A DNA stretch of 64,000 nucleotides, from contig JAOEUK010000004.1 in the NCBI GenBank assembly GCA_028382965.1, positions 1 to 64,000 of the forward strand, written 5' to 3'. The position numbers and the translations under genes are program-made. Below are positions 34,886 to 44,662 of this stretch, piece after piece; positions within the stretch are counted from its first letter, which is position 1, and each line of letters starts with the position of its first letter. The DNA is from Candidatus Puniceispirillum sp. Lineage in GTDB: Bacteria > Pseudomonadota > Alphaproteobacteria > Puniceispirillales > Puniceispirillaceae. The notes under the pieces were generated by a model. That model was given only the letters and a program-made list of their open reading frames with translations. It was not told where the DNA came from and did not search any database.

Positions 34886-35713
34886 CTAGATGTCAAACCC
34901 TTGTTTTCGAATATGATGATCAAACGATAGCCTTTCTTTTTTTGACGTTTGTCGAGCCTTATCATTTGACCATCCGTATGTATCTGAAGAGCCATATTTT
35001 TCTATTTGTCGTTGTGTTTTGTAGGGATTTATTTCTTGCCGGCGCATGTTGTAGTTTGAAATCTTAGCCTCTAGGTTTTTTGTGTCATAAGTATTTTTGT
35101 GCAGGGTAGCAGACATAGGTAAACGTATGCTGATATCAGGCTCTTCATCTGGGTATCCGATGCATAGGCCAGCTAATGGGTAGACACCCTTTGGCATTTG
35201 ACAAAATTCAACCAATTGTTCAGTGATTTCTCTAACTGCACTGATTGGACAGCATCCTAGGCCCACAGCTTCAGCAGCTATAATAAAGTTTTGCAAAACC
35301 ATTGCTGTATCAGTTGCAGTGTTTAAAAATGCGTCGATGGGGCTATGTGCAAAATTAGTTTTGTGCATCTTGCAAACTGATTGAATGCGGTGGCTATCGC
35401 CACAGAAAAGCAAAAGAACGGGAGCTGTTTCGATCCAGGGTATAGACGGAAGTGCACCCTGAATAAAATCACGTGATTGATTTGACTCTAAGTGTATGAT
35501 GCTCACTTGCTGCAAATCAGACTTGCTTGGAGCGGATAAGCTGCAAGCAATAAGAAGCCTCAGAGTCTCTTCAGACACTGTTTTCGTCAGGAATTGACGG
35601 TATGAACGGTGTTGTAATTGTAACCTGTGAGTCTCATTAGCCAATTGTTCTTGATCAACATTTATATGTTCTGCAAATCTTCTTGAAACTAAATCGCTTA
35701 TAGTATGAGACAT
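34886..35713 (-). CDS. Nitroreductase-family FMN oxidoreductase
   Basis: A 275-residue flavoprotein of the nitroreductase fold. LQLQHRSYRQFLTKTV (about residues 25-40) holds the FMN phosphate-binding arginine. The central helix AMVLQNFIIAAEAVGLGCCPIS and the C-terminal GLCIGYPDEEPDISIRLP are family motifs. ATG 35713 is preferred to TTG 35734. Oxygen-insensitive relatives reduce nitroaromatics, quinones or enones with NAD(P)H; this longer form resembles NfsA-type enzymes. The C-terminal 50 residues are polar and unusual. No operon partner. Confidence 0.87.
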   Translation of the reverse strand: MSHTISDLVSRRFAEHINVDQEQLANETHRLQLQHRSYRQFLTKTVSEETLRLLIACSLSAPSKSDLQQVSIIHLESNQSRDFIQGALPSIPWIETAPVLLLFCGDSHRIQSVCKMHKTNFAHSPIDAFLNTATDTAMVLQNFIIAAEAVGLGCCPISAVREITEQLVEFCQMPKGVYPLAGLCIGYPDEEPDISIRLPMSATLHKNTYDTKNLEAKISNYNMRRQEINPYKTQRQIEKYGSSDTYGWSNDKARQTSKKERLSFDHHIRKQGFDI

Positions 35714-35885
35714 GAAAAAATCTTTCTTTTCCAAAATGGCTTCATATGCTCTAAAATTTTTAGCATAGTGATTGAGTAAAACTTAAATTGTAAAGTAGTA
35801 TAGTTTTCATTTGTTTTATTTTAAAATCGTTATTGCGCGCGAACAAATTCTTGCCCTTGCGTTTTTAAGTCATTAAAGTTTATCA

Positions 35886-36101
35886 TCAATTATTAATCCG
35901 AACAACAAACTGTGCCTCAGCATCGCACTTGGTTAATACTGCACTGGCGTTTGACAACAGTGGAGTCGCGTTCTTGTTAAAGTTCGTTGAGCCACAGCAC
36001 ATTGATGAATTTAAGCTTAAGGGGATCACAGTTTTACGTGGTGTATTTTCTGGTTGATACAATTCTTTAACACTGTTTTGAGGCTGAGTTTTTTTTGCCA
36101 A
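35886..36101 (-). CDS. Doubtful 71-residue frame
   Basis: A TTG-started frame, without a good ribosome binding site, encodes a polar protein containing NSSMCCGSTNFNKNATPLL. It overlaps the 5' end of the plus-strand secreted-protein gene by 48 bases, so at most one of the two starts there can be right. Its composition is somewhat protein-like, but I cannot assign it and consider it weakly supported. Confidence 0.25.
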   Translation of the reverse strand: MAKKTQPQNSVKELYQPENTPRKTVIPLSLNSSMCCGSTNFNKNATPLLSNASAVLTKCDAEAQFVVRINN

Positions 36102-36488
36102 GCTATTTTGTTTGTTTGCATGAACGAAGCAATCGCACTTGATTTTGCTTGTGGGAATGTTCGTTACATCATTAAAAAGTCATTGTTCAGCAGTAAAGCG
36201 GTTGTATTGAAAAGGAATATTGAACGGCCATACTGTGTATCAGACGCCCCTGCAGAGAAGACTGCTGATTTAGTGATCAAAGATAATGAGATCTGGTGTA
36301 TTGAGAAATTTTATATTTCGATGGACAGACAGCCCTATGCAAAATCATCTAAATTGTTGAATTTCAGTTTGAATCAATTGGTGGAGTATGAATATGTATG
36401 GCAAGGTGGTGGTTGGAGAAAAACAGATACTCGCATCACAAAATGTCCCCTTAAGAAACATACTAAAAGACTGAAGATTCCAGACTAA
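36054..36488 (+). CDS. Secreted hypothetical protein
   Basis: An open frame of 144 residues with an N-terminal signal-like segment (LRLSFFCQAILFVCMNEAIA) followed by a mature part with cysteines in DFACGNV, RPYCVSD, IWCIEKF and TKCPLKK, suitable for two disulfides. Start is uncertain: TTG 36054 or TTG 36078, the latter giving a shorter and cleaner signal peptide. No known family. A four-cysteine exported orphan much like the one at 6831 in general design, but not obviously homologous. Confidence 0.5.
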   Translation: MIQFFNTVLRLSFFCQAILFVCMNEAIALDFACGNVRYIIKKSLFSSKAVVLKRNIERPYCVSDAPAEKTADLVIKDNEIWCIEKFYISMDRQPYAKSSKLLNFSLNQLVEYEYVWQGGGWRKTDTRITKCPLKKHTKRLKIPD

Positions 36489-36539
36489 AGTAAAAATCCA
36501 GTTTAGGGTGAGGACTTATTAAGCTTAGTAGGTAATGAG

Positions 36540-36998
36540 ATGAAAGAATTATTGGTCCGCAAAATGCGACTAAATGACTTGCCCAATATTTTGTTGTTGC
36601 TTGCTGATGATGAGCTTGGCAAGCACCGTGAAGAAATTAGCGCACAAATTCATGAAAATTATGTTCAAGCTTTTGATGCCATCAACACTGACCCAAATCA
36701 ATTTTTAGCAGTCTTTGAAAAAAATAATCAAATTGTAGGGTGTCTTCAACTGACTTTTATTCCAAGTTTAACAAGGCATGGAGGTCTCCGCGGTCAAATT
36801 GAAGGCGTACGTGTGTGCTCTAAGCTAAGAGGGAAAGGTTATGGCCGTCAGATGATTTCATGGGCACTTAAAAAGTGTCGTCAACAGGGCTGTGCATTAA
36901 TTCAATTAACTAGTGATAAATCCCGCAAAGAAGCATTTCACTTCTACCAAAATCTTGGATTTAGCCCGTCACATGAAGGTTTTAAGATGCAAATATAA
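36540..36998 (+). CDS. GNAT-family N-acetyltransferase
   Basis: A 152-residue acetyltransferase with the GNAT fold. Motif A, the acetyl-CoA pyrophosphate-binding loop, reads GVRVCSKLRGKGYGRQMISW (about residues 96-115), preceded by the strand QIVGCLQLTFIP. The C-terminal FYQNLGF is motif B. The acceptor amine is unknown. It is a single gene, 50 bases after a secreted protein and 45 bases before a membrane protein, so a short operon is possible. Confidence 0.88.
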   Translation: MKELLVRKMRLNDLPNILLLLADDELGKHREEISAQIHENYVQAFDAINTDPNQFLAVFEKNNQIVGCLQLTFIPSLTRHGGLRGQIEGVRVCSKLRGKGYGRQMISWALKKCRQQGCALIQLTSDKSRKEAFHFYQNLGFSPSHEGFKMQI

Positions 36999-37042
36999 AC
37001 TTAATTAATCATGCAATAATAATTTTTAAAAGGGGAACAGAA

Positions 37043-37474
37043 TTGGTTAGTATAGTTGTATTGAAATTTTTTCATTATATCTCTTTGTTTTTAGCAGGTG
37101 GTTTGGGTGTAGGGAACGCCTTGTTATTCAAAAACCATCAGAAAGCAAAGTTGCCGCCAGCAGCGCCAGTTCAAAAAACTATGATGACAATGGCAAGGTT
37201 GGGGCTGTGTGCAATAATCATCTTGTGGATTACTGGCATTCCCCTGACGTATCACGTATACGGAACTTTCGCTCTTGGTTGGGCATTTCATCTTAAACTG
37301 CTTGGTGCAACCTCTCTTCTCGTGGCGATTTCATTTTTGAACATTCATCTTTCTATGTGTGCTAAGGTGGGAAAGCCTGCCAATCCAAAATTTATGACTT
37401 TGTTGCCTTTTGTGTTGCGCGCATCTCTGGCTTTTGTTCTTTTGGGTATTGCGTTTTTAACATCTGTGTCTTGA
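37043..37474 (+). CDS. Four-helix integral membrane protein of unknown function
   Basis: A 143-residue protein with four hydrophobic segments (about residues 5-27, 48-68, 75-98 and 120-141). TTG 37043 is well supported by an AGGGG site 8 bases upstream. Histidines at the start of helix 1 (FFHYISL), in helix 2-3 (PLTYHVY) and helix 3 (WAFHLKL) recall small haem or copper membrane proteins such as the CopD/DUF2269 type, but I cannot confirm a family. Confidence 0.65.
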   Translation: MVSIVVLKFFHYISLFLAGGLGVGNALLFKNHQKAKLPPAAPVQKTMMTMARLGLCAIIILWITGIPLTYHVYGTFALGWAFHLKLLGATSLLVAISFLNIHLSMCAKVGKPANPKFMTLLPFVLRASLAFVLLGIAFLTSVS

Positions 37475-37674
37475 TTGGCGAATACCATAAGATTTTTTTA
37501 TAAAGTAGATAATTTTTAACTTTGCTATATGGAGACTTAAAAAAAGATTCCAAAAATATTTAGTCACTAGATCCAAGAAATTTCAATGCGATTTTGATGA
37601 CTTGCCCCTAAGAGGTGTTGGCATCAAAGTTTTGCCGAAAAAGGCTTGTGTAGAGAGAATTTTTTATCTGTCTT

Positions 37675-38676
37675 TTAAAACTGCCAATTTAGAATGTCAA
37701 AAATGAGCTGCCCGGGAGCCAACCAAGTTAAAACTACTTTAGTCTCAAAGCCTAATGCCATTGCTCCAAAAACTGACAATATAATTCCAATTACAATGCC
37801 CGTGTCAAAACGTTCATATGCTCGATTGAGGTAGGCGTTAAAAAGTAATCGGAAAACAACTGAAATGCGTTGTATAGGAACAACAACTGATACTGGTGCC
37901 AAGGCAAATGCAATATAACGAAATACTTGAGATACTGCGATTAGGAAGCCGGATAGCAAGAACCACTTTAGTCCTTGTTTTGACATTGTAGGCAATGACT
38001 CAAATCCCCGAAAGCTAAATCCTAAAATCACAACAAAGAATGATGCAAAAATATATGAGAAAAGTAAAATTGCGGATGAGTTTGCAAATGGGCTGGTGAT
38101 AAGTTGTCCGGGCATTGAATCAACGCTGTTAAGAGCAAGTACAATCACGATAGGGCTTCCCCCATAGCCAAAAACACAAATTAAACCATGAAGAGCGCCA
38201 CGCTTAAAATCAGGTGAAAATTTTTCTGGGTCATCAGTTTTTGTGTAGGAATTATGTCGAGTAATTAATAATGCAGGACCAATGCTGACTAGCAGGATGC
38301 CAAGAATATTAAGCCCAGTTAATGTCTCACCTAAAAACACAACTGCACAGATTAACGATGCAATTGTGCTGAGCTGCTGTATTGGAGTTGAAAGGGTGCT
38401 GCCAAGGGCTTGCATTGAGACATAATTGCTAAAGCGACCAACTACAAAATGCATTACACCAGCTGCGCCTGCAAATAGATAGGTTATGAGAGGCCAGCTT
38501 TTAATTGCGTCAAATCCCCCTAACACATAACAAATAAAGGCCAGTAGAGGGACAACCGTAGGGACTGTTAAAATCATTCCTTGCAGAGGTGTTGCTGAAA
38601 TAACAGCGCGGCGTGCGGCAGCATTTTGAAATCCAAAAATTGCGGCAGAAATAATTGCAAAGTAAATCCCAGACAT
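37675..38676 (-). CDS. EamA/DMT-superfamily transporter
   Basis: A 333-residue membrane protein with about ten helices in two repeated EamA halves. Landmarks are FAIISAAIFGFQNAAARRA at the N-terminus and GSTLSTPIQQLSTIASLICAVVFLGE-like near residue 100 (repeat one), echoed by ALAPVSVVVPIQRISVVFRLL (repeat two). The family exports or imports small metabolites; the substrate here is unknown. It is followed by a BT1-like transporter on the same strand after about 100 bases. Confidence 0.8.
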   Translation of the reverse strand: MSGIYFAIISAAIFGFQNAAARRAVISATPLQGMILTVPTVVPLLAFICYVLGGFDAIKSWPLITYLFAGAAGVMHFVVGRFSNYVSMQALGSTLSTPIQQLSTIASLICAVVFLGETLTGLNILGILLVSIGPALLITRHNSYTKTDDPEKFSPDFKRGALHGLICVFGYGGSPIVIVLALNSVDSMPGQLITSPFANSSAILLFSYIFASFFVVILGFSFRGFESLPTMSKQGLKWFLLSGFLIAVSQVFRYIAFALAPVSVVVPIQRISVVFRLLFNAYLNRAYERFDTGIVIGIILSVFGAMALGFETKVVLTWLAPGQLIFDILNWQF

Positions 38677-38776
38677 CTGGTTCTTTCTTAGAGGTCAATA
38701 TGTTAGCTAATTTCAAACTATGAGTTTGATACACAAAAAAACAGTGCAAAATAGATTGTTCGTAAGATGATCGTTT

Positions 38777-40381
38777 TTAATCACTGGTTTTAAAACGACT
38801 ATTTTGAATTATTACCACAGTTCCGATTGGTACAATAAAAGTTATAAGTAGCACGGTAATTAATAACAACCCTAGTTCAGAATAGTCGGCTGTGGCGACA
38901 ATGTTTCCAGTTAGCTTGTCTTTTACCTCTCTTGTTACCACAAAGGCCTGGTTTAGATATTTAGTGCCAAGTGCACTCGCTGAAAGTGCAAGATTGGTAA
39001 ATGATGCAAATACAGCAAAAAATGTTGCCTTTAGCTGTATAGGGGCATTTCTTGCAATCCACGCAAGAAGGGGAATCATCGACACTTGGCCCAGAGGCGA
39101 CTCCACTGCTGTGTTTATGATTGCTATGAACTTAGCATCAACAAGGCCTCCACTTTGTTCTGCAGTCCATTCATGTAAGCCATAATACATACCAACACTT
39201 GGCAGAAATAAAATGGCCCCTACAATAGACAAAATGAAAATAATACGCGCAATTGAATTATTTGCCATGAATGGGCGCAACAGGACAATGCCAACAAGAG
39301 TTAGAAGCGAGGCGATAAGAGATAAAACTGATAAAAACTGTTCATTAAATAAGAGCTGGTCAATTTCAAACCATGTCAAGCTGGGCCCCGGGCTTGGCAT
39401 CGCGCGAAACATGAAAATAATAATTGCTGTTCCAATAATTGTCAGCTGTTGTTCTGGCATTAATACACGAACGAGTTGGCTCATCAAAAATAGGATAATG
39501 GACACGGAACCAGCAAAGACAAGTTCCTGCGCATAGGCCATACCGGAGGTGCCAACACTAACTGAAAAAATAACAAATGCTATACTGCCAAGTAAAATGG
39601 ACCAGTTTATTTTTGGCTTTTGATCAAACGTTGATAGATCATGCTTTGACGAATCTTTAAGATGGTTGTGGTATCTTTGTTGCAGATGAGCCAGTAAGAC
39701 CCCTGCAACCGACAGCGCTGGTATAGCCAATGCACAAAGATAGATATCGGCATAGAGATCAATGCGGGCTGACTCACTCAGATTTTCAGCATCAGTGAAA
39801 ATAATAACATTTGCAGATGACACTAGAACGGTACCACCAATAATAGCAAATCGACCTAAGGTTTGCATGGTAGTATGCATGTTTTTGAGTTGACTTGGTG
39901 CAATGGTGCTTCCATTTGCATTCCGTTCGGGGACGGCCTCGACTGTCATTGCATCAGCCACAACATCTTGAGTTACATACCCAACAGGGCCAAGAATAAC
40001 ACTGATTACAAACCATGTTTCTAAGGGCATGATTTCAGCCATAAAAGCTGTGTGTCCTATTAGCCCGTGCATAATTAAAAGGCTTGCTGCAATTATAATC
40101 GCTCCAAGCCCAACCAAATAGCCTTTGTGCTTCCATACAAGATCAACTAGATGTCCGAGTGGCATTTTAAGCGCCCAAGGCAAGCCTGCCCAAAAACCAA
40201 GACTGGCTAGAAATGCCGCTGAAAGGTCTAGATAATCTTTAATAAAAAATGTTCCAACGATTGCTGTTAGGCCTGAAACCCCCGCGGCAAGATAAACCAT
40301 TAGCGGTGGCAGATAGCTCCAGCGCAACTGCTTTGGAAGTTCAATGACGCCCCTTATCATGCTATAAAGTAAATTGACCAT
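38777..40381 (-). CDS. MFS/BT1-like (folate-biopterin type) transporter
   Basis: A 534-residue membrane protein with about twelve hydrophobic segments. The N-terminal half has the folate-biopterin transporter look: KDYLDLSAAFLASLGFWAGLPWALKMPLGHLVD and GYVTQDVVADAMTVEAVPER, where the paired aspartates are the BT1 hallmark. An insertion of long loops lies between the halves. The family includes folate, biopterin and S-adenosylmethionine transporters; the exact solute is not predictable. It lies upstream of the EamA gene on the same strand. Confidence 0.65.
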   Translation of the reverse strand: MVNLLYSMIRGVIELPKQLRWSYLPPLMVYLAAGVSGLTAIVGTFFIKDYLDLSAAFLASLGFWAGLPWALKMPLGHLVDLVWKHKGYLVGLGAIIIAASLLIMHGLIGHTAFMAEIMPLETWFVISVILGPVGYVTQDVVADAMTVEAVPERNANGSTIAPSQLKNMHTTMQTLGRFAIIGGTVLVSSANVIIFTDAENLSESARIDLYADIYLCALAIPALSVAGVLLAHLQQRYHNHLKDSSKHDLSTFDQKPKINWSILLGSIAFVIFSVSVGTSGMAYAQELVFAGSVSIILFLMSQLVRVLMPEQQLTIIGTAIIIFMFRAMPSPGPSLTWFEIDQLLFNEQFLSVLSLIASLLTLVGIVLLRPFMANNSIARIIFILSIVGAILFLPSVGMYYGLHEWTAEQSGGLVDAKFIAIINTAVESPLGQVSMIPLLAWIARNAPIQLKATFFAVFASFTNLALSASALGTKYLNQAFVVTREVKDKLTGNIVATADYSELGLLLITVLLITFIVPIGTVVIIQNSRFKTSD

Positions 40382-40673
40382 TGGATTAGTATTGCTTTTT
40401 GTTCAAACTTTACAACCTGTAACCTTATGCTCAGGTCAATGTTCTTTTTGAATGGGATTAATTGAGAATTTATGTAGCGCACAGCTAATGGTATTCATCA
40501 GAAAAGTTGGGATCAAAGAATAGGATCATAGGCTATCTTATGCTAAAACAACTCTACTCTAATTAAAATTGACGTTATTTTCTGCTGGCATACAAAGTTG
40601 ATTAACAGACCCTCCTTGGTCATAAATGCTGATGCAGTGAAAAAATGTTCATTAAACGTGCAGACGGGGCTGG
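40382..40673. other. Divergent intergenic region
   Basis: About 290 bases between a minus-strand transporter and a plus-strand ABC exporter. It must carry promoters for both, but no operator palindrome, RNA or repeat stood out. Confidence 0.45.
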
Positions 40674-42533
40674 ATGCAAAACTCAAAGAATACAAATGAT
40701 TTAATAGAAGAGCCATCGGTGATCACGACCGTTTTGAAGCTTTGGCCCTTTATTTGGCCCCGTGATCATCCAGATTTAAAACGCCGTGTCTTTTTCGCGT
40801 TGCTGTTTTTAGTTGCGGCTAAATTGGCAACTGCTTTGGTTCCGTTCCTTTTTAAATTTGTTACAGATGTGTTGGCTGAAAACGATTTGGGTTTACCAAT
40901 GGTGCCACTGTTTATGTTGACACCATTAATGCTGATTGTTGGTTTTATAGCTATGCGAATTTTGACCAATGGCTTTAATCAACTTCGTGATGCATTGTTT
41001 GCGCGTGTTGGGCAGCACGCAGTACGTCAGCTTGCCTTTATAACATTTACTCATATTCATAAACTTTCGCTCCGCTTTCATCTTGAGCGGCGAACTGGCG
41101 GTCTGTCTCGTGTTATTGAACGCGGAACCAAAGGCATTGAGAGTATTGTGCGCTACACAATTCTAAATAGCTTGCCAGTAGTACTGGAGTTTGCCCTATA
41201 TGCTGGGATATTTTACTATTACTTTGGATTTTTCTTTGTTGTTGTTATTGCAATAACGGTGGTCCTTTACAGTGTCTACACCGTGAAAACAAGTAATTGG
41301 CGGGCAATCATCCGCCGTGATATGAACCTTGCTGACACAGCTGCCCATTCCAAAGCTGTTGATTCGTTGTTGAATTATGAAACAGTTAAATACTTTGGCA
41401 ATGAAGCTGGTGAGGCACAACGTTTTGACCGATCAATGCAACAATATGAGGGAGCGGCAATCAAATCAACAACGTCTCTTGGTTGGCTTAATTTTGGTCA
41501 AACAACGATTTTTGCAGTTGGTATGCTGATCTCTATGCTGCTGTCGGCACAAGCAGTTCAAAGTGGTGACCAAACAATTGGTGATTTTGTCCTTATACAT
41601 TTGTTTTTGATGCAACTCGCTCAGCCACTAAATTATATTGGCGGGGTCTATCGTGAAATTCGACAATCACTGACTGATCTTGAGGTGATGTTTGCTTTGC
41701 TTGATGCCCCAATTGAGGTGGCTGATGCGCCTGGCGCTGTTGCCTTAAAGCTTGATGCAGGCGATATCCGTTTTAATGATGTATATTTTCACTATGGTCC
41801 TGACAGGCCAATTCTTAAGGGTATTTCATTTGAGGTGCCAGCAGGACAAACTATAGCAATCGTTGGGCCATCAGGAGCGGGAAAATCAACTATATCTCGC
41901 CTTTTATATCGGTTTTATAATCTCAAAGGTGGGAGCATTACAATTGATGGACAGAACATTGAGGAGGTTCAACAAGATAGCTTGCGGGCTGCTATTGGAA
42001 TGGTGCCTCAGGATACGGTCTTGTTTAATGATACGATTGGTTACAACATTGGCTATGGCCGGCTTAATGCGACTAATGCTGAAATTGCAACTGCTGCGAA
42101 GCTTGCATCTATCTACAAATTCATTGTCAGTTTGCCAAGGGGCTTTGAAACAGAGGTAGGCGAGCGCGGATTAAAGCTGTCTGGTGGCGAAAAACAGAGG
42201 GTAGCAATCGCCCGCACAATTTTAAAATCACCTCCAATACTTATTTTAGATGAGGCAACCTCTGCTCTTGACACTCGGACTGAGCAAGAAATCAAATCAG
42301 CACTTGATTTAGTTTCTCAAAACCGTACAACGCTTGTCATCGCGCACCGACTCTCAACTGTGATTGATGCGGATGAGATTATTGTTCTTGATGCAGGGCG
42401 TATTTCTGAGCGTGGAACGCATCAAGTGCTATTGTCACAAAATGGACTGTATAAAAGTATGTGGAACCGCCAGCAAGCGATGTCAGATGCTGAGAAAAAA
42501 TTGCGCGATTTGGTTGAGGTGGATCGGATCTGA
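40674..42533 (+). CDS. Atm1-type ABC exporter (fused permease and ATPase)
   Basis: A 619-residue half-transporter that should act as a homodimer. The N-terminal six-helix domain has the Atm1 intracellular pattern SLRFHLERRTGGLSRVIERGTKGI (about residues 130-153) and NYETVKYFGNE. The ATPase has Walker A GPSGAGKST, signature LSGGEKQRV, Walker B LILDEATSALD and the H-loop AHRLST. Bacterial Atm1 proteins export glutathione-bound metals or polysulfides, and mitochondrial Atm1 serves iron-sulfur maturation. No Fe-S or glutathione gene is adjacent. A single gene. Confidence 0.9.
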   Translation: MQNSKNTNDLIEEPSVITTVLKLWPFIWPRDHPDLKRRVFFALLFLVAAKLATALVPFLFKFVTDVLAENDLGLPMVPLFMLTPLMLIVGFIAMRILTNGFNQLRDALFARVGQHAVRQLAFITFTHIHKLSLRFHLERRTGGLSRVIERGTKGIESIVRYTILNSLPVVLEFALYAGIFYYYFGFFFVVVIAITVVLYSVYTVKTSNWRAIIRRDMNLADTAAHSKAVDSLLNYETVKYFGNEAGEAQRFDRSMQQYEGAAIKSTTSLGWLNFGQTTIFAVGMLISMLLSAQAVQSGDQTIGDFVLIHLFLMQLAQPLNYIGGVYREIRQSLTDLEVMFALLDAPIEVADAPGAVALKLDAGDIRFNDVYFHYGPDRPILKGISFEVPAGQTIAIVGPSGAGKSTISRLLYRFYNLKGGSITIDGQNIEEVQQDSLRAAIGMVPQDTVLFNDTIGYNIGYGRLNATNAEIATAAKLASIYKFIVSLPRGFETEVGERGLKLSGGEKQRVAIARTILKSPPILILDEATSALDTRTEQEIKSALDLVSQNRTTLVIAHRLSTVIDADEIIVLDAGRISERGTHQVLLSQNGLYKSMWNRQQAMSDAEKKLRDLVEVDRI

Positions 42534-43010
42534 TGGCAGCAGTTGCACTTAATTCATGGCTTTGAAGTCTAAGGCACTGCCCAGCGGTTTTTAAATGATT
42601 ACATGATCTTAGTCTTATTCCTTGTAATAAAGTTACACTATGTTAGCATTTTGTATTAACAAAGTTTTTTTGCTAATAAAACTGCTAGCGCAATTATCGT
42701 TTTTTGATCATTTAACCGCAAATGATTGCTTACACAAAAGTCTGATGGTAAAAAATACCAGAGTGTAAAATTTTTTTCTAGAAAATAGCCTTGAAAAATC
42801 AATCATTCAAATTCTGAGTTCTCAAAATGCTGACTGTTTTTCGCTAGTTCCTATCTTTCTGATGCTCCTTCAGAAACTAAATCTAGTTCTATTTTTAATA
42901 GAGACTACTAAATAAACGCATTTAGTTGTCGTTTAGCTGTAACGCTTGCTTAGAGCTAGACTTTTGTAAAAAAATGTGGCAAAGGATATGACAACTCTAA
43001 ATTTTAGGGT
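42534..43010. other. AT-rich intergenic region upstream of cold-shock genes
   Basis: About 480 bases with no gene. The last part probably carries the promoter of the first cold-shock gene. Nothing resembling a tRNA or repeat was found. Confidence 0.45.
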
Positions 43011-43083
43011 AAGTGGAAAGCGGTAATGATTCTTCAATGAACACAATTTGCTATCCTTCGACAATGGTTCATAGGAGAAAGTT

Positions 43084-43290
43084 ATGAGCACTGGAACAGT
43101 AAAGTGGTTTAACCCACAAAAAGGTTATGGGTTTATTGAGCCTGAAGACAAGTCAACAGATGTATTTGTTCACATCACAGCAGTCCAAAACTCAGGCATG
43201 GATGGATTAGCTGAAAATCAGGCTGTTTCTTATGACCTTGAGGATGGACAGAATGGAAAGACGTCTGCTGTGAATCTAAAATTATTGTAA
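43084..43290 (+). CDS. Cold-shock protein (CspA family), copy 1
   Basis: A 68-residue single-domain cold-shock protein that binds single-stranded RNA and DNA and melts secondary structure. RNP1 is KGYGFIEP and RNP2 is VFVHITAV. The start is fixed by AGGAGAAA seven bases upstream. It shares a conserved 73-base leader with a second copy 321 bases downstream. The two proteins differ at only a few residues (for example KGYGF against KGFGF). Confidence 0.93.
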   Translation: MSTGTVKWFNPQKGYGFIEPEDKSTDVFVHITAVQNSGMDGLAENQAVSYDLEDGQNGKTSAVNLKLL

Positions 43291-43404
43291 AAAGTATAAG
43301 AAAGAATACACGGAACACTCTCGTTTCGTGCAAGTGGACAGCGGAATGGTTTCTTCAATGAACACAAGTTGCTATCCTTCAACAATCGTTCATAGGAGAA
43401 AATT

Positions 43405-43611
43405 ATGAGCAACGGTACAGTAAAGTGGTTTAATCCACAAAAAGGCTTTGGGTTTATTGAGCCTGAAGACAAGTCAACAGATGTGTTTGTTCACATCACA
43501 GCAGTGCAAAACTCAGGCATGGATGGATTAGCTGAAAATCAAGCTGTTTCTTATGACCTTGAGGCCGGCCAGAATGGAAAGACTTCTGCTGTAAACTTAA
43601 AAGCACTATAA
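43405..43611 (+). CDS. Cold-shock protein (CspA family), copy 2
   Basis: A 68-residue paralogue of the preceding gene, with RNP1 KGFGFIEP and RNP2 VFVHITAV. It has its own copy of the leader and AGGAGAAA ribosome binding site, so it can be translated independently. A strong terminator follows at 43619-43657; there is no terminator between the copies, so the two may share one long transcript as well. Confidence 0.93.
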   Translation: MSNGTVKWFNPQKGFGFIEPEDKSTDVFVHITAVQNSGMDGLAENQAVSYDLEAGQNGKTSAVNLKAL

Positions 43612-43618
43612 AAATTTT

Positions 43619-43657
43619 AAAAAAGGCACTTAAAAATTAAATTTTGTGCCTTTTTTT
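43619..43657 (+). terminator. Rho-independent terminator of the cold-shock gene pair
   Basis: AAAAAAGGCAC (43619-43629) pairs with GTGCCTTTTTT (from 43646), leaving an AT-rich loop and a run of seven T. It closes the duplicated csp unit. Confidence 0.85.
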
Positions 43658-43758
43658 ACGTTCTCATCACACCTTTTATGCTTCTACCACTTATATTTTT
43701 GGGCTGAAGGAAACAGTAATGGAACAGCTTAGGTAGAGTTTTTTGGTGTTTAACAATG

Positions 43759-44418
43759 CTAAATTTTACAGATTACTTTAACATGACCATCAGTTCTTAA
43801 AAAGTGAAAAGAAAGACTTCTTGTCCCTGTGATTACTTTCAACGGGCCGTCAAAGTTTAGGTTTTCAAGTAATGATGAGATTCGTTTAGGCTCTGGATGT
43901 GAGACCACTAGGCTTTCCAAGCTAACCCCACTATCCGTCATGAGATGTGCTGGGTTCCGGCCTTGCGGCCATTCTATCAAGCTGGGTAAAATCCCCTCCT
44001 CTGATAGGCCGCCGTCAGTGGGAACAGTAAGACGCCATTTTAAATGGTCTCTTGAAACTTCAATAATTTCACCGGGATCATAGTCGCATTTTGATTTTGC
44101 AGCTTCAATATCTGGCACTGCTACTACCCAAGTAAGGGGTTGTGCAGCGCGCGCAAGTCTCTCTTGGGTGAATTTGCTGTCAAGAGAAAACCAACGGTGT
44201 CTTCTTCTAACGTTGGTTTTTGGGTGGGCTTCAGGGTCGATTGCAATCACTTCCAAATAGATGCTGTCTTGAAGTTTCAATAGTCTGTTATGCGTTGCCA
44301 TTAGGTCATGCTTTCCACCACCTAAAAATTTAGCATTGAGTGTATTTTCAAGCCTTGCTGTCTCAATGTGAAGATGATTTGCTCCAATCACGATGTGATC
44401 AATTGTCGATGCTAACAT
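43759..44418 (-). CDS. Glyoxalase-like (VOC superfamily) protein
   Basis: A 219-residue protein matching the Glyoxalase_3 type of the VOC superfamily. The start IDHIVIGANHLHIETARLE, then the GGGKHDLMATHNRLLKL stretch and the motif YLEVIAIDPEAH supply the usual His and Glu metal-ligand positions. The C-terminal half repeats the beta-alpha-beta-beta-beta unit (TDSGVSLESLVVSHP). Enzymes or binding proteins of many kinds share this fold, so the reaction is unknown. A single gene. Confidence 0.78.
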   Translation of the reverse strand: MLASTIDHIVIGANHLHIETARLENTLNAKFLGGGKHDLMATHNRLLKLQDSIYLEVIAIDPEAHPKTNVRRRHRWFSLDSKFTQERLARAAQPLTWVVAVPDIEAAKSKCDYDPGEIIEVSRDHLKWRLTVPTDGGLSEEGILPSLIEWPQGRNPAHLMTDSGVSLESLVVSHPEPKRISSLLENLNFDGPLKVITGTRSLSFHFLRTDGHVKVICKI

Positions 44419-44662
44419 TTCAAATGAGTCCTAATGCTCGTTAGATATTGTGTTCTATCTTTATCAGTCAAAATTATAAAAGTTGAAACCATATATCTTT
44501 AGCTCATGGCCCACCAACACTTAAAGTTCAGTTTGACTGGACTAATGGTTTGCGCATACTTTAAATATTATTCAAATATTACAATTATATAAAAATTACA
44601 CTTAGCAACTGTCTTTATTAGTGAAATAAAAAATTTTCAAGTAAAAAAAATGAGGTGATTTG

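Larger units (their letters stand above)
43011..43611 (+). repeat. Tandem duplication (period 321 bases) of a cold-shock gene with its leader
   Basis: Positions 43011-43290 and 43332-43611 are near-identical copies. Each has a leader of about 73 bases containing TCTTCAATGAACACAA, GCTATCCTTC and GTTCATAGGAGAAA, then a 68-codon gene. The leader is as conserved as the coding part, which suggests selection on the RNA. Confidence 0.9.
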
